Below, piece by piece: positions 1 to 64,000 of a stretch of DNA of 64,000 nt. A model generated the notes under the pieces. That model worked only from the letters and a program-made list of their open reading frames with translations, did no database searches and had not been told where the DNA came from. This stretch comes from Stictocephala bisonia (lineage: Eukaryota; Arthropoda; Insecta; Hemiptera; Membracidae), in contig JAQJVL010001124.1 in the NCBI GenBank assembly GCA_035578905.1, positions 124,001 to 188,000 of the forward strand, in the 5' to 3' direction. The first letter of the stretch is position 1, and each line of letters begins with the position of its first letter. Position numbers and translations under genes: made by a program.

Positions 1-1
1 G

Positions 2-1020
2 TTGATTTTACTGACTAATGACCTGCCAGCTCATCTAGAGACCGTCTGCCAAACCGTCATGTTCGCTGATGACACTGTCATAACCCTCGCAGAGGAAAAA
101 AGGGAACAACTGTCATCCAATACACAAGAAGCTTTTTCTGTAACCAAAGAGTATTGCACTTCAAATAACCTTGTCTTAAACAAATCCAAAACAGTACAAA
201 TAGTCTTTACCACTAAAGGCAAGGAAGCAAATATGACTCTTCTTGGCCAGGAGCTCAAGAACAAAACAAAACAACTTGGTATCATAATTGACTCTAACCT
301 AACTTGGAACACGCATGTAGAACAACTGTGCAAAAAACTTAGCTCCAGAATATATGTAATTAGCAGACTAAGTAAGTGAGCAGAAACAGCTTAGAAACAG
401 CTAGGACTGCCTATTTTGTACTATTAGAGTCACATCTGAGATATGGAGTGGCCATATGGGGAGGAACTACTTTTAGTAATCTAGAAAAAGTCATTATCCG
501 ACAAAAAAGAGCAGTTAGATATTTAACTGGCCTTGGGTACAGAGACAGTTGCCGAATAGCGTTTGTTAAGCTTAAAATCCTGACAATAATAGCAATGTAT
601 ATACAAGAAACCATCCTCTACACAGTCTCTTCTACACAACCAAGAAACCAAGACATCCATAAATAAAAGAAGCCACAGCCTATGTTTTTCCACCCATCAT
701 CTGACACTCTTCAGTAAAAAGCCAACCTATGCTGGAGCAAAGTTCTTCAACCAATTGCTGGAAGACATAAAAAACTGTAATACACAAAACTAAAGAGGCG
801 ACTGACAACTGGGCTACTGGAAAGGCCCTTCTATTCGACGAAAGAATTCTTTAAATGACAACCAATCTTTAAAAGACTTTCCGATCTACACCTGACAACC
901 ACTATCTATACAACATGGAAGACTTAATCTTGACCTATTTGACTTAATTAAATGTAAAAACATGTGACGCTATACCAATCTTGATGATTATGTCAATAAA
1001 GAGATTGTCTATTGTCTATT
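2..1020 (+). mobile_element. 3' part of a Jockey/CR1-like non-LTR retrotransposon
   Basis: The frame at 2-379 carries the reverse-transcriptase F-A-D-D active site near residue 22 and the N-K-S-K-T motif. After a frameshift near 376, the frame at 376-666 carries the thumb region (L-R-Y-G-V-x-I-W-G and Y-R-D-S-C-R). A 3' UTR follows, with AATAAAG at 996 and a short (ATTGTCT)n tail, the usual 3' end of insect non-LTR elements. The 5' part lies before the window. The stop and frameshift make it inactive. Confidence 0.85.
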
Positions 1021-1079
1021 GAGTGAATCCCTGATAGCTTTCATTACACTGTTTAGTCGTACATAAACCTCCTCTTATA

Positions 1080-1645
1080 CATGTGTACAATAAATTTAAG
1101 CCACACATGAGCACAATATTCAGGAGTGCAGTAAACCAGGACAAAGCTGTGGAACGCAGGACTTATGAGTTGGCTCCCCACAATGATACAGATAGTTGCT
1201 ACAGTTAGTACTGGTTTTGACTTTAGCTGCTGTTTTCTAAGGTGACTTTTAAAACGGAGAGATCAATCTAATCAACTTAATCCCAAATTCTTTGGATCCT
1301 CATTGTGTTTCAACCTAAAACCATCGAAAAATGTTGACTTTTTTATTAGCTAGTCTATTCTTCAGGTGAAACCAGGTTACTTCTGTTATTTGCCTACTTT
1401 TTTTTTGGATTGGACTAGCTTACAAGTTTTAAAATAATTATTTAGGGTGGCTGGATCAAATGTAAATGTTCTTTCTTTATGTTTTTGATATGTCCTTGTG
1501 TTGAATGCAAAGAGCAATATCACCTGCGTTTATGAATTTTCTGAACTGTGTGGCGAAAATGTCGGCAGTGAATACACTGAATAAAAGAGGAGAAAGAACA
1601 GGTATTTAGGCACCCCTCATTCAGGTGCCTATATGAGCTTTCTCT
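1080..1645 (-). pseudogene. Degenerate non-LTR reverse transcriptase relic
   Basis: The minus strand, read with several frameshifts and stops, shows S-P-L-L-F-x-V-Y, a decayed active-site region, L-N-N-Y-F-K-T-x-x-L, a thumb-like L-G-I-K region and L-V-Y-x-T-P-E-Y-C-A-x-V-W-L. These are ordered motifs of a non-LTR reverse transcriptase. It belongs to a different family from the element at 2-1020 and is much older. Confidence 0.6.
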
Positions 1646-2076
1646 TTGACTCAGGCACACTATAATTAACCTGATGCTGAGGGTCGAATTCAGAAATCTT
1701 AACAGTCTAGAACACAGAATTAAGTTCAGTATTGAACATTTTACTATTTTTGTAAGGTTTCCACATTCGAGACTGTTTCAGCCAGTAGTGATTTATAGCA
1801 ACATTTCCGTAATTCAATCATTTAAAATTTATGAACCTCGCAATAAACATAGGCCTCTATGATTATTATAATTGAAAGCTGAAACTAAACCCTTATGTTG
1901 AGGCAGGGTCAGGGGTGTTGAAATGAATGAAATGAATAAAATGAATAAAATGAATAAATGAAAGTGTTGAAAGGCTTTGCAGGAAGATTTGCCCTAGGTA
2001 GGCCCTGATTTGCCATTCACAGTTTTGTTCAAATAGGACAATTCAACAGTGTTTAAATATATCTTCTATGTTACAG
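1646..2076. other. Intergenic/intronic, nothing recognised
   Basis: AT-rich spacer before the first visible exon. It holds a short (AATGAATAA)-type run near 1921-1960 and a polypyrimidine-poor acceptor at its end. Confidence 0.5.
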
Positions 2077-62427
<60,351 letters not shown>

Positions 62428-62798
62428 GTAGGTACCGGGTACCCATGGTGATAAATTGTACTTAATGATTCACAGGTGAGTGAAATTTTAACTGTGAAAC
62501 AACTATTAACTGTGGAAAATTACCTGGATATGTCCAACTGTGTGGGAGAGGTATTACATATGTAAGCAGGTTTTATATCAAAATGGTAATACTGAATAAT
62601 AACTTATCAAGATTCCAAACAGACTCTTTATCGAGAACAGTTCATGTGACTCAGGTTTCAGTTGGCCAAGGTGTATAAAAAGTCTACTCCATTTAAGTAA
62701 GCCCAGGTATTAAGCTCATGGCTGATTGAACTACAGTCCATAGTATAAACATGCCAGAGACATATTATTTTGGAAGATATGTCGTGATTACCGTAATT
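62428..62798. other. Intron 26, first part: nothing recognised
   Basis: Spacer after the last exon in the window. Confidence 0.5.
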
Positions 62799-62918
62799 GG
62801 TCAGTAGTGTATTTGGTTAGATCCCAGCTTCATAAACTTCTCAGTTTGATCCGACCAGATTCATAACAAATGTTAAAAAGCTTAACCACTGGCTCTTCAT
62901 TTTTCATTATGCTATTAA
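62799..62918 (+). mobile_element. tRNA-derived SINE, 5' part, interrupted by a piggyBac-type element
   Basis: GGTCAGTAGTGTATTTGG at its start aligns with the A-box head of the copy at 19977-20229. Homology continues through CCCAGCTTCAT and GGCTCTTCATTT to GCTATTAA. The related copy continues past GCTATTAA with TTAATG, so the element beginning at 62919 broke this SINE at its TTAA. Confidence 0.75.
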
Positions 62919-64000
62919 CACGTTGACTGCTAAGAAATTAAATATGTAACTAACCTAGTAGCTGAAATATGATATGTTTATAAAACTTACCATTTGTGTT
63001 CAGTATCCATGAATGTAAACTCACAAGACTGTCAGCAGTGTTTTTTATCCAATAATGACGTCATAAATTAATGACGTGAGATCCCCACATCAGCTATGCA
63101 GCAAGTCATTCACATAATAGTTTTATAAAAGTTCATAAAACACAAAAAAATGGTAAATATCATGATATATAAAATATCACCATAAACTTGTCAGTACATG
63201 GTTGTTGCAAATTATGACATCATTAAATCCTGATGTGAAAACCCGACATCAGATATGTGGCAAAGTCATGTCCAAAATTGTTATATAAAATGTTTTAAAA
63301 TAGCTAAAACTGATTTAAAATATTAAAATGTGAATAAAAACATGGTCAATATATATACAATATTTACAATTATCCAATCATTGGACCCGTTCTCACTTGA
63401 TTTTACTTGTCTGCATGCCATTTCTCATAGCAAGCTACAGCACAGAGTCCTGGCTCACCTGGACATTGAGCACAGATGAAAACTGTTTCTTTTCTTCTGT
63501 TTCCTTGATGACAAACTCTGCATCGCTTTGTAATGACACGCCCTTTAGCATCTTGCTTACAGTTCTTTGAAAGGTCGTGAAGAGGATTTCGTGGAGGCCG
63601 TTGAATGGGTAGTGCATCCTTCTTTGGAATTAGGGCTCTGATGATTTTTAGGGCTTCTTGTCTGATTTTTAGGGCTTTTTTTTGATGATATCTTCTTGTC
63701 TGGGTTGTTAAACATATATAGTTTGTGGGCATTGACAAGCGTCATCTGCAATATGTAAGAACACTTTCGTACACCATCTAATAGTTTTCCTTTCAAGTGG
63801 ATAATAGGCCTGCATCTGATCGAGACGATCAATGCCTTTCATTGCCACATTATATTTGATGATAGGAACAGGCTTGTCTCTTGGCTCACCTTTCTTATTG
63901 AGAGAAACTCCCATTTCATTCTCGTACTCTGTAGATATTACAGCACGTCTCTCTTGTCATGCCACTTGCCTACCATTATTCCTTCTGAATATTGCTAAGT
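62919..64000 (-). mobile_element. piggyBac-type transposon, partial, running off the window
   Basis: TTAA at 62915-62918 is followed by CACGTTGACTGCTAAG, an end similar to those of the derivative at 21280-22036. An imperfect direct repeat (about 63045-63150 and 63205-63320) follows, then the 3' part of a transposase on the minus strand. The other end lies beyond 64000. Confidence 0.8.
63403..63998 (-). pseudogene. piggyBac-type transposase, C-terminal part with frameshifts
   Basis: The frame 63914-63708 holds K-Y-N-x-A-M-K-G-I-D-R-L-D-Q-M followed by Y-Y-P-L-E-R-K-T-I-R-W, the third catalytic aspartate region. The next residues are readable only after a shift near 63755, and a further shift near 63710 leads to the last frame. 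That frame ends in a zinc-ribbon C-R-V-C...C-A-Q-C-P...C-A-V-A-C-Y, typical of PGBD-like C-termini. It differs from the transposase at 54320-56078. Confidence 0.85.

Overview
The window is nuclear DNA of an animal, almost certainly an insect. It is AT-rich, has long introns with GT...AG splice sites, and carries many insect-type transposons (piggyBac, BEL/Pao, Jockey/CR1-like non-LTR elements, pogo-like and hAT-like MITEs, tRNA-derived SINEs). The large transposon load would suit Hemiptera, but the order cannot be fixed from sequence alone. There are no bacterial genes, rRNA genes or CRISPR arrays.

One host gene spans nearly the whole window on the + strand. It is a hemocytin/hemolectin-type secreted multidomain clotting mucin. 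I assembled 26 exons from 2077 to 62427 whose splice phases all agree. They give about 4.17 kb of uninterrupted coding sequence (about 1390 residues), open at both ends. Domain order: TIL end - VWD1 - C8 - TIL - cysteine-rich/TIL - VWD2 - C8 - TIL-like modules - WxxW mucin module - Thr/Pro stalk - CBM14 chitin-binding - short stalk - TIL - VWC-like plus Thr/Pro stalk. In the family, discoidin domains follow; they would lie beyond 64000. The 5' end lies before position 1.

About 93% of the window is not exon, and the introns are packed with mobile DNA. 1-3.4 kb: three non-LTR fragments. 7.3-10.3 kb: a long-terminal-inverted-repeat element encoding a FEN1/XPG-like nuclease with a cysteine cluster and no recognisable transposase; this is the most unusual object here. 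11.2-15.5 kb: a decayed non-LTR retrotransposon with an SGNH-esterase ORF1. 17.8-22.0 kb: SINEs and two TTAA-flanked piggyBac-type derivatives. 27.3-28.4 kb: an hAT-like and a piggyBac-like MITE. 29.6 and 35.1 kb: two related 36-bp minisatellites in opposite orientation. 33.9-35.0 kb: an internally deleted non-LTR element. 37.1-41.9 kb: a pogo-like MITE, and a second pogo-like relic split by a foldback element. 47.1-53.6 kb: a BEL/Pao retrotransposon with both LTRs and a nested retroelement. 53.7-56.3 kb: a nearly complete but inactivated piggyBac. 62.9 kb to the end: a second piggyBac-type transposase inside a SINE.

The host exons keep every reading frame, domain cysteine pattern and splice signal while the intronic elements have decayed, so the gene appears to be under purifying selection.
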